Of a DNA stretch of 64,000 nucleotides, positions 19,046-28,288 are shown one piece after another; the first letter of the stretch is position 1; each line of letters begins with the position of its first letter. The notes below the pieces were generated by a model. That model did no database searches. It saw nothing but the letters and a program-made list of their open reading frames with translations, and was not told the origin of the DNA. Source of the DNA: Rummeliibacillus pycnus_A. Lineage in GTDB: Bacteria; Bacillota; Bacilli; Bacillales_A; Planococcaceae. The stretch lies in the NCBI RefSeq assembly GCF_044359855.1, contig NZ_CP132291.1:434001-498000 (forward strand), read 5' to 3'. Both the position numbers and the translations under genes were made by a program.

Positions 19046-19125
19046 ATTCGCTCGACTACAGCAGAAAAAGCGAGACAGACGACGAGAGATCCTACTGGAG
19101 CGTATCAACGAAGCAGCTCGGGCGC
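19046..19125. repeat. Decayed copy of the GC-rich palindromic repeat
   Basis: A GC-rich stretch with GCGAGACAGACGACGAGAG and GCAGCTCGGGCG resembles the central part of the complete element at 36591-36711, but it lacks the terminal inverted repeats. Any apparent reading frame here is not a gene. Confidence 0.5.
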
Positions 19126-19144
19126 TAATTTTATATAAATAAAT

Positions 19145-19183
19145 AGACCTCATTTTGATTAAAGATTGATCAAAATGAGGTCT
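19145..19183. terminator. Terminator between UPF0145 and the MocR gene
   Basis: Perfect 15-bp inverted repeat AGACCTCATTTTGAT / ATCAAAATGAGGTCT with a 9-nt loop between two convergent genes. Confidence 0.7.
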
Positions 19184-19286
19184 TCCTAATAAATTCATCA
19201 TTACTTTTTATTAAAGGATTAATTATTATTTAATGCCCATATATATTTTCTATTCTTTCTGCATACATCCCCTATTCCTTATGCAT

Positions 19287-20684
19287 TCAAGGACTTAACC
19301 AAATTTTTGCTAGTTGAGATACTCCTTTTATTATCTTTTCTTCACTTAAATTACCCAATCCAAGTTGAATATGCGGATATTGTGGTTTATATTTCGAGAA
19401 ATAATTTGAGCATGGATAAACTATAATTCTGTGTTCATATGCCCTTTCAATTAGCATTTTTTCAGTCATTTTTGTTTTAACTTCAATAATAACGAAAATT
19501 CCGGAGCTACCACCTTTTATTTCAACATTTTTATTAAAGTGTATTAGTAATTCCCTATTCAATAGATTCATTTTACGTTTATACAAAGCTTTCATCTTCC
19601 TTAAGTGTGAGTACCAATATCCTTCATTCATAAATGCAGCCAATGTTCTTTGATGAATAGATGAGGATGTTTGCTCAAGCAAAGGGAGTATCTTTTTATA
19701 TTCACTTACTAGCCTCCTAGGCAAAACCATATAACTGACACGGATAGAAGGTAGCAATGCTTTTGAAAAAGTTCCTAAATAAACCACCCTATCATTAGAA
19801 TCTAAACTTTGAAGAGACGGTATAGGTTGATGGATGTACCGAAATTCACTATCGTAATCATCCTCAATAATATATCCTTCCACCTTTTTTGCCCATTGAA
19901 TTAACTTTAATCTTTCATTGACGGGGATCGTTACTCCATATGGAAAGTGATGAGTAGGTGTGACATATAAAAGTCTAGAAGGCGACTTTAAAAGGCAATC
20001 GACTTGGATGCCTTGTTCTTTTACCGGGATTGGATCAATGATAAACGACTGAAGAGCAAATAGTTCCCTTGCCACATTATATCCAGGGTCTTCTACTGCT
20101 AGATAATGATAGTCTGGCTTTAGTAACAGCGTCAAAAGTAATAACAAATGTTGAGTACTACTGCCAATAATAATCTGTTCAGCAGAAGTATTAACCCCTC
20201 TTGATTGAAACAAGTAATCTGCTAGTGCCTTTCTTAAATTAAGATCGCCTTGTTTTTCTCCGTATGAAAACATGCTAGAGTCTTTAACGATTTTGTTTGT
20301 AAGCATTCTCCATTTTTTCAAAGGGAAGTTCTCTTGATCCACTGTCCCAATCTTAAAGTCAATAGTTTTTATGTCAGTTTGATTTTTTTCATGATGCTGT
20401 TCTCTAATGGGTTCATAATTAAGATTCTCATCCGATATAGTTGCCTCTATAAAAAATCCCTTTTTGTTCTCACTTCGAATATATCCTTCCGATTGCAATT
20501 GTTCATAGGCTACCTGAGTTGTGTTTCTGCTGACCTCTAATTGGAGAGCAAGTTGTCTAATCGATGGCAACTTTGTATTCCTTTCTAATTTACCAGATAA
20601 AATCTGAGTACGTATGTATTGATAAACTTGTTGGTACATAGGAGTGTTACTTTCCCGATTGATATTAAATATTAGTTCATTCAT
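19287..20684 (-). CDS. MocR/PdxR-type regulator (GntR HTH + aminotransferase domain)
   Basis: Fusion regulator of 465 residues. Residues about 10-78 form a GntR winged helix (SIRQLALQLEVSRNTTQVAYEQL). Residues about 105-460 form a fold-type I aminotransferase domain with the PLP-binding Asp region DDYDSEFRY at 275-283 and the Schiff-base lysine K308 in GTFSKAL. Such regulators use PLP and an amino compound as effectors. It is divergent from an EamA-type exporter gene 110 bp away, which is its likely target. The identity of the effector is unknown. Confidence 0.88.
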   Translation of the reverse strand: MNELIFNINRESNTPMYQQVYQYIRTQILSGKLERNTKLPSIRQLALQLEVSRNTTQVAYEQLQSEGYIRSENKKGFFIEATISDENLNYEPIREQHHEKNQTDIKTIDFKIGTVDQENFPLKKWRMLTNKIVKDSSMFSYGEKQGDLNLRKALADYLFQSRGVNTSAEQIIIGSSTQHLLLLLTLLLKPDYHYLAVEDPGYNVARELFALQSFIIDPIPVKEQGIQVDCLLKSPSRLLYVTPTHHFPYGVTIPVNERLKLIQWAKKVEGYIIEDDYDSEFRYIHQPIPSLQSLDSNDRVVYLGTFSKALLPSIRVSYMVLPRRLVSEYKKILPLLEQTSSSIHQRTLAAFMNEGYWYSHLRKMKALYKRKMNLLNRELLIHFNKNVEIKGGSSGIFVIIEVKTKMTEKMLIERAYEHRIIVYPCSNYFSKYKPQYPHIQLGLGNLSEEKIIKGVSQLAKIWLSP

Positions 20685-20700
20685 TTTTGAAATACCTCAT

Positions 20701-20745
20701 CTGTCATTTGTGTTTATTGTAAACTGTACCTTTTAGAAATGACAG
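20701..20745. promoter_or_regulatory. 9-bp inverted repeat between the MocR and EamA genes
   Basis: CTGTCATTT at 20701-20709 and its exact inverse AAATGACAG at 20737-20745 lie 27 bp apart in the 110-bp divergent intergenic region. This is a good candidate for the MocR operator. Confidence 0.45.
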
Positions 20746-20794
20746 TATAAATGAATAATGAATTTAGAAAAAATTTTGATCTGGGAGAGAACAT

Positions 20795-21700
20795 ATGACA
20801 GTATTTATGTACATATTTTGTTTGATTGTATGGGGACTCAACTTTATAGCAGTAAAAATTCAAGGAACTCCTGTCAGCTTGGAATTATCCTTAACTTATC
20901 GTTTAGTTATGACAGCCTTTTTACTTTTGATTCTTGTTTGGTTCCTTCAACCAAAAGGGAGGCCAACAAGAAAAGATATCCCATTTGTAATAGTTTTTGG
21001 TGTATGTAACTTTGCATTAAGCTACTTATGCCTTTATTACGCTACAATTTTGAGTTCTGCAGCAATCGTAACATTGGTTTTTTCATTAAAGGTGATTTTG
21101 ACCCCGATTACTCTCCGGATTTTTTTAAAAGAAAAGTTACATTTACGCGTTTTGTTTGGGGGGATTTTTGGTGTATTAGGTGTATGTATTCTCATCTATC
21201 CAAATTTAAACAGCTTTCAAGGGTCCAATGACATAAAAGGAATTATGGTTGCAATCTTAGGTACGCTTCTTACAGCAGTAGGTGACGCCAGCTCAGCACG
21301 AAATGCAAGTCATAAGGTGAATCCTATCTACGCAAATGCCATTGGATTTACAGTGGGCAGTATATTGATGGGAGTAATTGTGTTATTTCAAGGACAAGAA
21401 TTTATATTTCCAACATCGTTTTCATACTTATCTATGTTGTTATATTTAACTCTGGTTGCTTCATTTGTAGCATGGTTATTCTATTTGAAGCTTGTTGAAA
21501 AAATTGGAGGAGCTCAAAGTGGCTATATGGTTGCACTTTTCCCAGTAATTGGAGGAATAGCTTCCGTTTTAATCGGTGAGTCAGATCCATCATTGTATTT
21601 GTTTGCTGGCTGCTTCTTTAGCTGTATTGGCGCTGCCATCGCATTAGGATTTGGAACTTGGAGGCAAAATGCAAAATTGCCTCTAAAAAGAGCTAATTAA
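20795..21700 (+). CDS. EamA/DMT-family transporter
   Basis: Membrane protein of 301 residues with about ten helices in two EamA repeats (residues about 5-135 and 145-285). Each ends in the typical pattern GVLGVCILIYP and an AALFPVIGG-like stretch. DMT proteins of this type mainly export amino acids or other metabolites. The gene is divergent from a MocR-type regulator, which suggests that its substrate is an amino compound. Start ATG at 20795 after GGGAGAG. Confidence 0.85.
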   Translation: MTVFMYIFCLIVWGLNFIAVKIQGTPVSLELSLTYRLVMTAFLLLILVWFLQPKGRPTRKDIPFVIVFGVCNFALSYLCLYYATILSSAAIVTLVFSLKVILTPITLRIFLKEKLHLRVLFGGIFGVLGVCILIYPNLNSFQGSNDIKGIMVAILGTLLTAVGDASSARNASHKVNPIYANAIGFTVGSILMGVIVLFQGQEFIFPTSFSYLSMLLYLTLVASFVAWLFYLKLVEKIGGAQSGYMVALFPVIGGIASVLIGESDPSLYLFAGCFFSCIGAAIALGFGTWRQNAKLPLKRAN

Positions 21701-21830
21701 AAAGAAATAAATCTAGTGGACTCGAAAATAGAGCTCATTACAAGATAAATAATTCTTACGCTTATTTTCAGATTTCAATCAAACATCTGATATAATAAGC
21801 TAATTGAAAAAAATAAGGATGGTGTTTTAA

Positions 21831-22352
21831 TTGAAGATTCTCGAAACTGATCGACTTAACCTACGACTGCAAACAATCGATGATGCGGAGTTTATCCTCG
21901 AGCTTTTGAACGATCCTTCCTGGTTGCGCTTCATAGGTGATCGTGGTGTGAGGACGCTAGATGACGCAAGAGACTATATTTTGAATGGGCCTGTTCGCAT
22001 GTATGAGCAATTCGGTTTTTGCCTTTATTTGGTGGAACGAAAAGAAGATCATGCCAAGATTGGAATTTGTGGTTTGGTAAAAAGAGATTCCTTGAAAGAT
22101 GTTGATATTGGATTTGCCTATCTCCCAAAGTATTGGTCAAAAGGATATGCTTATGAAGCAGCCTCCGCAGTAATGTCCTATGGAAAAGATAAATTAGGGT
22201 TAACTCGCATTGTGGCAATCACGTCTCAAGACAATCAAGCTTCAGAAAGTCTGCTCAAAAAAATTGGATTTCAGTTTGAGAAATTGATTCAGTTAGCCGA
22301 TGACCCCGAAGAGCTTAAGTTTTTGATATTTGACAAAACACCACATACTTAA
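21831..22352 (+). CDS. GNAT acetyltransferase, RimJ/RimL type
   Basis: Protein of 173 residues with the RimJ/RimL pattern: ETDRLNLR at the N-terminus, DIGFAYLPKYWSKGYAYEA (acetyl-CoA loop region, about 90-108) and SLLKKIGF near the C-terminus. It should acetylate an amino group of a protein or small molecule; the substrate is unknown. TTG start at 21831 with AAGGATGGTG upstream. Confidence 0.85.
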   Translation: MKILETDRLNLRLQTIDDAEFILELLNDPSWLRFIGDRGVRTLDDARDYILNGPVRMYEQFGFCLYLVERKEDHAKIGICGLVKRDSLKDVDIGFAYLPKYWSKGYAYEAASAVMSYGKDKLGLTRIVAITSQDNQASESLLKKIGFQFEKLIQLADDPEELKFLIFDKTPHT

Positions 22353-22360
22353 AACCGTTG

Positions 22361-22412
22361 AAATAAAAGGACCACACATTTTAGACATATCAAATGTGTG
22401 GTCCTTTTATTT
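22361..22412. terminator. Strong bidirectional terminator
   Basis: A perfect 21-bp inverted repeat (22361-22381 with 22392-22412) with a 10-nt loop, followed by further T residues, between convergent GNAT and VOC genes. Confidence 0.9.
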
Positions 22413-22463
22413 TGTTGTTGAACTAACGCACTCTTTAGTTCGACAACAAAATTTATTATTATC

Positions 22464-22817
22464 CTATTCCTTCTCCCAAAGCTCTATACGTCTTCCCTCT
22501 GGATCTTCAATCCAAACAAACTTTCCAAATTCATGAATCGTCTTTTCCTTAGCAAGGGGAACACCTATTTTTTCTAGATGTTTGATACTTTCATTCAAAT
22601 TTTCAACTTGAAAGTTTAACATCACTTGTTGTTCTGTTGGAAAATAACGGTCATCTTCAGAAAAGAAGGAAAAGATAGTTTCATTTCCTGATTGTGGTTT
22701 AATAATGGTACCATTCCAGTTTTCAATTTCTATGTTTAGGACATTACTGTACCATTTTTTTATATCCTCTAGATTTTTAGTCCTCCAAAAGATTCCTCCA
22801 AAACCCTTTATGTTCAT
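22464..22817 (-). CDS. VOC family (glyoxalase-like) protein
   Basis: Small protein of 117 residues with the vicinal oxygen chelate layout: FGGIFWRTKNLEDIKKWYSNVL at the start and a C-terminal EFGKFVWIEDPEGRRIELWE. Members are dioxygenases, glyoxalases or binding proteins for antibiotics. The final glutamate of the metal site (IELWE) is present. Substrate unknown. Monocistronic. Confidence 0.82.
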   Translation of the reverse strand: MNIKGFGGIFWRTKNLEDIKKWYSNVLNIEIENWNGTIIKPQSGNETIFSFFSEDDRYFPTEQQVMLNFQVENLNESIKHLEKIGVPLAKEKTIHEFGKFVWIEDPEGRRIELWEKE

Positions 22818-22931
22818 AAGAATCCCCTTCCTGTCCCATTAGTTATTAATTTAAATTCTAGTATTGAAAGCGAATTCCTTCTTTCACTAACTCGTCCATT
22901 AGCTAGAAAACACTACTTGGTAAAGTACGAT

Positions 22932-24023
22932 TTATGAATGTTCATAGTAATATCCAAAGATAGCCAAAATAGCACATGCAAGAATTACAGCAATTGCTAC
23001 TCTTATTGGCGAAATAGGTGCACGACCGCCAACTTTACCGGTCTGACCATTCACCATAAATTGATAAACTTTGTTTTTATATTGGAATGATGATAGCCAA
23101 ATAGGTAGCATCAAATATTTATACGTGATGTCATCATGTGTTGTAGAAAACTGGATACTTCCAACTTGATCTGCTCCACGTTCAAAGCGAATCTTTGATG
23201 ATATTTGTTGACGAATATGATTCTTTATATCTTGTTGTGCAATTTTCCATCCATCTTCTAAACCGATACTATATCGTTCTGCCAAGAATCCAGAAACATA
23301 TTCAGGTTTATATGATTTATTGTCCAGTAAATTAAAAGGTTCTATTTTCCTCATTATATCATGGTCATACCGTGTTGTTGCACTCACCAATTGATCATCT
23401 ATAAATTCTTGATAAAATCCAGAGGTAGTATACCAATCTGTTTCGATATATGTATCCCCGTCTTTATCTCTCATGACACGGTTAATGCCATAATTTGCTG
23501 TGTAATAGGATCCTGTATTTGTATCAAATGTCCAATAAGGTAAATAGACACCTTTAAAAGCATCAGGCTTAGCACTTAATTTTGCAGCACGCGGTGAAAA
23601 CCATCTACCTTTAATCCAACGTTGGAAATTTGAACCTGCTTCTTTATCAGTTACTTCAAATGCACAAACACCATTTGGAGCTAGTGTATCTACCGTCGCT
23701 GCTTCCATTACTTGATGTGAACCACAGTAGGGACAGGTATCTGCAACTTGTAGCGCATCGTAAATTGTCTCAGATGCACATTCACTACAAATAACTGTCT
23801 TCTTTTCAACACCCCAGTCAAAATTCCCACGTTTCTCGGCTGCATAGAAATCCATTTCCTGAGCTACTTTGTCGGTTTCATCTTCTGGTTTAGCAATTTC
23901 TTTTTCATAACCACAATAGGGACAGCTTAACTTACCGTTTTTAGGATTAAATTCAATAGACGCACCACATGAGGGACATTCAGCATCAAAATCAATTTTT
24001 GCATCTTTTAGAGTTTCGCTCAC
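22932..24023 (-). CDS. YdjG-like zinc-ribbon membrane protein
   Basis: Protein of 363 residues. Two zinc ribbons are visible: C16/C19 with C34/C37 and C79/C82 with C97/C100. A soluble beta-rich region follows, then one C-terminal membrane helix near 339-358. It resembles YdjG of Bacillus subtilis, which works with the SPFH protein YdjI to hold PspA at the membrane. The gene begins with GTG after TAGGAGGG, 12 bp downstream of a YdjI-like gene, so the pair is one operon. No pspA or ydjH is adjacent. Older database names such as primosomal protein N' for this family are misleading. Confidence 0.72.
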   Translation of the reverse strand: MSETLKDAKIDFDAECPSCGASIEFNPKNGKLSCPYCGYEKEIAKPEDETDKVAQEMDFYAAEKRGNFDWGVEKKTVICSECASETIYDALQVADTCPYCGSHQVMEAATVDTLAPNGVCAFEVTDKEAGSNFQRWIKGRWFSPRAAKLSAKPDAFKGVYLPYWTFDTNTGSYYTANYGINRVMRDKDGDTYIETDWYTTSGFYQEFIDDQLVSATTRYDHDIMRKIEPFNLLDNKSYKPEYVSGFLAERYSIGLEDGWKIAQQDIKNHIRQQISSKIRFERGADQVGSIQFSTTHDDITYKYLMLPIWLSSFQYKNKVYQFMVNGQTGKVGGRAPISPIRVAIAVILACAILAIFGYYYEHS

Positions 24024-24035
24024 TGTATATCCCTC

Positions 24036-25355
24036 CTATTTTTTGTCATTATCATCAAAGAGATCGCCACATTCAGGACAGAACTTTGGTGGGTTTGAAG
24101 GATCTTCTGGTTTCCAACCACATTTGTCACAAATATAGGTTGGTGTTCCTTCTGGTTTTTTCGTTCCACAATTTGAACAGAATTTACCTTTGTTGATAGA
24201 ACCACATGTACAAGTCCATCCCTCATTTGCTGGTTTTGGTGTACCACAGTTTGAACAGAATTTACCCGTATTTGTTTGGCCACACGCACAATCCCACTTA
24301 TTTGCAGATGGTTGATTGTTTTGAGGTACTTGCTCACTTTGTTGAGTTTGTGAAGCCATTTGGAAAAGTTGTCCTGCATTCACACCGCCAGCCTGTGAAG
24401 CCATATTCATCCCCATAAATCCACCAAGTGCTCCATTTTCATTTTCTGCAGCTTTAATCATAGCATCTGCTTGAGCTCCAGTAATTTGAGCAGCAGCCAT
24501 TGATGTATTACGAAATACTGCATTTTTTTGCAATTGTTTAATCATTGCTTCATCTTCTTCAGAAGCTTTTAGCGAGCTAACACCAAAGGTACCCACAGCT
24601 AAACCACGTGATTCCAGCCACTTTTCTGATAATACTTGGTTCAATGCTGTTGCCAATTCGATTGTGTGTGCAGGAATTTCACTGTAACGAACACCTAGTG
24701 CTGAAATTTTGGCAAAAGCAGGTTGTAAAGCTGTCATTAATTCGGTTTTTAATTGGCTATCGATTTCATCTCGATGATATTCTTGTACAACATTTCCACA
24801 TACATTTTTGTAAAACAATAATGGATTGATGATACGATACGAATATTCACCATGACAGCGGATTGAAATATCTATATCTAAACCGATATTTCGGTCGATT
24901 ACTCGAAATGGTACTGGACTTGGTGTACCGTATTTGTTGCCCATAATTTCTTTTGTATTAAAGTAATAAATACGTTGATCCTTAGGTGGCTCACCGCCAA
25001 AAGTAAAACGTTTCCCAATCTCCATAAATGTTTGAAGAATATTTTCTTTAAAATCTCCTTCGAAGAAGATACTCGGTTCAGTTGAAGTATCGTATACATA
25101 TTCGCCTGCTTCGGCACTGACTTCTACCACTTTCCCCTGTTCAACGATCATCATGCATTGACCTTCGTTAACTGCAATGATGGAGCCGTTTGAAATAATA
25201 TTGTCATTGCCTTTGTTTGAGCCTCGTTTTGTTTTTCGTCTGACACCTTTTGTAACCAGAACTTCTTTCGAAAGCCCTTCACAGTAAAAGTATTCGCGCC
25301 ATTGATCCTCTAAAACGCCTTTTGCAGCGCCGATTCCCGCTTTAATTAAACCCAT
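24036..25355 (-). CDS. YdjI-like SPFH-domain protein with three C-terminal zinc ribbons
   Basis: Protein of 439 residues. Residues about 55-300 form an SPFH/band 7-like domain of the YdjI (virion core protein-like) type. A Q/N-rich linker follows, then three zinc ribbons: C356/C358/C367/C370, C382/C384/C393/C396 and C409/C412/C426/C429. B. subtilis YdjI is clearly shorter, so the tail is longer here than in that protein. It lacks a membrane helix and probably reaches the membrane through the YdjG-like partner encoded next. Likely role: membrane-stress scaffold (inference from YdjI). Start ATG follows AAGGATGGGA. Confidence 0.75.
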   Translation of the reverse strand: MGLIKAGIGAAKGVLEDQWREYFYCEGLSKEVLVTKGVRRKTKRGSNKGNDNIISNGSIIAVNEGQCMMIVEQGKVVEVSAEAGEYVYDTSTEPSIFFEGDFKENILQTFMEIGKRFTFGGEPPKDQRIYYFNTKEIMGNKYGTPSPVPFRVIDRNIGLDIDISIRCHGEYSYRIINPLLFYKNVCGNVVQEYHRDEIDSQLKTELMTALQPAFAKISALGVRYSEIPAHTIELATALNQVLSEKWLESRGLAVGTFGVSSLKASEEDEAMIKQLQKNAVFRNTSMAAAQITGAQADAMIKAAENENGALGGFMGMNMASQAGGVNAGQLFQMASQTQQSEQVPQNNQPSANKWDCACGQTNTGKFCSNCGTPKPANEGWTCTCGSINKGKFCSNCGTKKPEGTPTYICDKCGWKPEDPSNPPKFCPECGDLFDDNDKK

Positions 25356-25625
25356 GAGTATCCCATCCTTTTTTATGTAATAAAATTTATTCTATCATTA
25401 TGGGAATATAGAATGTAATTCACTTAACATATACGTTTTATACCTAAAAAAGTTTCATACTGTATAATGTATCCAGAATCATTATTCCAAATTCATAGTT
25501 CCATAAACATTTGATTAAATAAACTATTCCTTAATTATTATTAGATTTTTTATCAAACTCAATTCATGAGTATTAATTTGATAAAGGAATAAATAAATAT
25601 TCTCGTTTTGCGTAATCAAAAAAAT
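25356..25625. other. Intergenic region, no gene seen
   Basis: AT-rich promoter region upstream of the SPFH gene and downstream of the YusW-like gene. Apart from the terminator at 25626-25655, I see no gene, repeat or RNA. Confidence 0.5.
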
Positions 25626-25655
25626 AAAACGACATTCTAAAATGAACATCGTTTT
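25626..25655 (-). terminator. Terminator of the YusW-like lipoprotein gene
   Basis: AAAACGA / TCGTTTT stem read on the minus strand with a long T-rich tail, 25 bp after the stop. Confidence 0.65.
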
Positions 25656-25679
25656 AAATGTTAGGATTCAGAAACACTT

Positions 25680-26186
25680 CTATGGAGTAAAAGTATATTT
25701 CTTTTTCGTTCCATCAGAAAACTTAACATCTAACTCTATTTTATGATAGTTGGGATCGAGGTTAAATACTTTAAGAATTTGCTTCTTTACTTCTTCATCT
25801 GGTGTATTGACATCGAACTTTAGCTGTTTGAATAGTGGTTCAAGTTTCGTATAAGCTGCGTTACCTTCAATTTTCTGATTTTTACGTTCATCCGAAATTG
25901 AAACATCTGCACCATTAGTTCGATTTTCAAAATCAATCTCATATGTTTGATTAGATCCATAGTCAGCGTCTAGTTTGAACTCAGAAAAATTAAATGCTTT
26001 GTTTTGTGTATTATCATTCGTTTTAGTCGTATCATTTGCCCTATTCGTTAAATCATACGCACTGCCTTCCGAAGTTGGAGCATTATCTTTTACATTTGAT
26101 GCATTATTAGATTTATTTCCACTTCCACAACCAACTAATATAACTGTTAGAATTGATACCGCTAAAAAAGTTGACCATTTCATCAT
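25680..26186 (-). CDS. YusW-like lipoprotein
   Basis: Exported lipoprotein of 168 residues. Signal peptide MMKWSTFLAVSILTVILVGC ends in a lipobox with C20; a polar S/N/T-rich linker follows (about 21-60). The C-terminal 100 residues match the YusW pattern (FSEFKLDADYG, EGNAAYTKLEPLFKQL, IELDVKFSDGTKKKY). Function unknown. The start at 26186 is chosen for the signal peptide; a longer frame to 26231 would put the AAAGGAG ribosome binding site inside the gene. Confidence 0.75.
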   Translation of the reverse strand: MMKWSTFLAVSILTVILVGCGSGNKSNNASNVKDNAPTSEGSAYDLTNRANDTTKTNDNTQNKAFNFSEFKLDADYGSNQTYEIDFENRTNGADVSISDERKNQKIEGNAAYTKLEPLFKQLKFDVNTPDEEVKKQILKVFNLDPNYHKIELDVKFSDGTKKKYTFTP

Positions 26187-26312
26187 TTTACAATCAATCT
26201 CCTTTCTAATAAGTATGGTTAGCATTCCCAATTCAAAAACATTAATTCCAAATTGATTTAAAAAAAGATGAAATTAGAGATTAAAGAATTTTTAAACTGA
26301 TGGATTAAAAAA

Positions 26313-26341
26313 AGCAGCATGCTTAATATTTGCATGCTGCT
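26313..26341 (-). terminator. Terminator of the signal peptidase gene
   Basis: AGCAGCATGC / GCATGCTGCT perfect stem with 9-nt loop and a run of seven T on the minus strand. Confidence 0.88.
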
Positions 26342-26349
26342 CCTGAACT

Positions 26350-26880
26350 CTATTCACTATATTTAAAATCTTGATTTAACGGCTTTAAACGAAACAAAAC
26401 TTTGGCACGGACTTCTTTATGGAAGTCGATTGTTCCGAAATCTCTAGAATCCATTGAATGGTTTCGATTATCTCCCATTACAAATATTTTACCTTTATCA
26501 ACTTTTATATCAAAGTCATTTGTGTCCATCGGTTCCTTAATATAGGGCTCATCAACTGCTTTGCCATTTCGGTAAAGAACATTATCCTTTATCTGAATAT
26601 GATCTCCAGGTAAGCCTATTACACGTTTAATAAACAAATCATGCCCAGCTACAATCTCTGCATCAAAGCTCACAATATCGTCGTAGTGAGGCTTTTGATA
26701 CTTATATGCAAGTCTACTAGAAATTAAATAATCTCCTTCATGTAAGCTATTTTCCATACTATCCCCAATCACAATTTCAGGAGAAATAACAGCACGAAAG
26801 CTAATTACTAAACAGATCATCACAATCAATGTTAGAAAAAATTTTCGTAAATCCTTTAGTAAACTTGAATACTTACCCAT
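26350..26880 (-). CDS. Type I signal peptidase
   Basis: SipS/LepB-type serine-lysine protease of 176 residues, with one N-terminal membrane helix (about 13-33). The catalytic serine is S41 in GDSMENSL, the general base is K85 in FIKRVIGLPGD, and the box E motif GDNRNHSMDSRDFG is near 136-149. It removes signal peptides from secreted pre-proteins at the outer face of the membrane. Bacillales carry several Sip paralogues, so a specific symbol is not assigned. Monocistronic. Confidence 0.92.
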   Translation of the reverse strand: MGKYSSLLKDLRKFFLTLIVMICLVISFRAVISPEIVIGDSMENSLHEGDYLISSRLAYKYQKPHYDDIVSFDAEIVAGHDLFIKRVIGLPGDHIQIKDNVLYRNGKAVDEPYIKEPMDTNDFDIKVDKGKIFVMGDNRNHSMDSRDFGTIDFHKEVRAKVLFRLKPLNQDFKYSE

Positions 26881-26973
26881 AAATTCACTCGCCTAATTTC
26901 TTTATATAATCATCTGAATCTATTATCTTAATAATCTTATTTTTTATGGAACTTTGTCAATTCAAAAATGAAT

Positions 26974-27006
26974 AAAACCTGCATTCTTTTATGAATGCAG
27001 GTTTTT
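26974..27006. terminator. Terminator downstream of the 27.1-kb membrane protein gene
   Basis: AAAACCTGCATTC / GAATGCAGGTTTT perfect stem with 6-nt loop and T run on the plus strand; it can also serve the minus strand. Confidence 0.8.
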
Positions 27007-27080
27007 GTATACCGATAAGTTTAATTTAAACTAAGCAAAATATACTGCTTACTTTCAGAAAGATTTGTATAGGAAAGACC

Positions 27081-27710
27081 TTATTTCCATTCTTTTAACG
27101 TTTTCTCATACGTTACTTGGTTCATCAAACGTTGAATCCCTCTTGATTTGTCGATTGCAAGTTGCATCTCTTCTTTATAACGTTCAAGTTTATGCTGCTT
27201 TTTAGCAATGACTGCTTCGATTGAATGTGGCATCCAAGGTTGAAGGAAAGGTTGATTTCGTGCATTACCGTATTTTCCCGATAATGCTTCAACATATGCC
27301 GTATTATACGATTTAAGTGGACCGTTTTTCATCGAATTTACGATGTCTCTAGCGCTAGCAAGATCTCCTAAACGAACTGCCCGTTGAAATTCGTAATCTT
27401 GCTGTCCATCAGGTTGATTTTTGAACTTTTCGATCAGACGATCCAGTGCTGCAATTTCATCTTCCTTTGAACCTTCTTTAATCGCAAGAGCATATGCATA
27501 TGTTGGATTTCTTTTTTGATTACGTACTTGACGAAGTATCGCTTTTGTATTTTTTGAAGATGTCATTGTATAAGCATAGTAACCAACTATCGCAACTGCA
27601 AGAATTGTAAAAAATGCAACGGAAAAACTAGTTGGTACTTTTAACCAAATAAAAATTGCACCTATTACCAATACAACTAGGTAAAACATTAATAGTCTTA
27701 AAATATTCAT
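27081..27710 (-). CDS. Membrane protein of unknown function
   Basis: Protein of 209 residues with two close membrane helices at about 5-23 and 29-47, then a soluble, mostly helical cytoplasmic part rich in charged residues (about 50-209). The helical part contains short alpha-alpha units (EEIAALDRLIEKF, RAVRLGDLASARDIVNSM) like TPR-type scaffolds, but no clear domain can be named. Monocistronic. Confidence 0.6.
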   Translation of the reverse strand: MNILRLLMFYLVVLVIGAIFIWLKVPTSFSVAFFTILAVAIVGYYAYTMTSSKNTKAILRQVRNQKRNPTYAYALAIKEGSKEDEIAALDRLIEKFKNQPDGQQDYEFQRAVRLGDLASARDIVNSMKNGPLKSYNTAYVEALSGKYGNARNQPFLQPWMPHSIEAVIAKKQHKLERYKEEMQLAIDKSRGIQRLMNQVTYEKTLKEWK

Positions 27711-27996
27711 ATCAATTCTCCAATACTAATAAAGTGAAACTTAACACAGTGTAGGTGTTCTTTATGCCCACGGTATGTTAGTTGAACCAATCGGACATTT
27801 ATGGACAGTTGATCCCCAAACTATCTTCTTGCGTTTTACTTGAGTTTTGTAGTGAGGGTCTTATTGCCCGTTAATGCGGGATAAAATGATGGGTAAACCA
27901 ACATTACTATCTTAACAACGTCCTACGAAATGAGCAATGAATAGGGGTGACTAAGTTGAAAAACATTTTAGTACATTTCAATAAATGTACAATTTA

Positions 27997-28195
27997 ATCA
28001 ATTTCATAAATCTATTTTTGTTTTTTAGATACGAACATTTTAATACATTAACTTTTTCATATTCAGATGGGGAAGTTTCGCTACAGACGGCGCTTTCCAC
28101 GGGCTTGGCTTCAATCTCCTCGTCACTTCGTTCCTGCGGGGCTTTCAGCTCAAGCTTTTCCCGTAGGAGTCGCCGTCTTTCGCTCCACAATGAAC
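27997..28195. repeat. GC-rich palindromic repeat, copy A
   Basis: A 70-bp AT-rich leader is followed by a GC-rich hairpin whose arms contain AGACGGCG and CGCCGTCT. The whole unit is closely similar to the outer parts of the composite element at 42774-43280. It lies in the 578-bp space upstream of the 27.1-kb gene. The rest of that space (27711-27996) shows no gene. Short reading frames inside the repeat are not genes. Confidence 0.7.
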
Positions 28196-28288
28196 ATTCT
28201 TGTAATTGTCAAACAAACTCAGTAAGATTAACAATTGATTTTTCATCAATATAAACAGACGCTGCAAGAAACAACAGCGCCAATAGTT

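Noticed and set aside
19001..19201. Short minus-strand frame near the UPF0145 gene
   Set aside because: It covers a decayed repeat and a terminator hairpin, with arginine/serine-rich translation typical of such repeats.
27978..28254. Two overlapping short reading frames on opposite strands
   Set aside because: Both lie inside the palindromic repeat, which is GC-rich and therefore open in several frames. No ribosome binding site.
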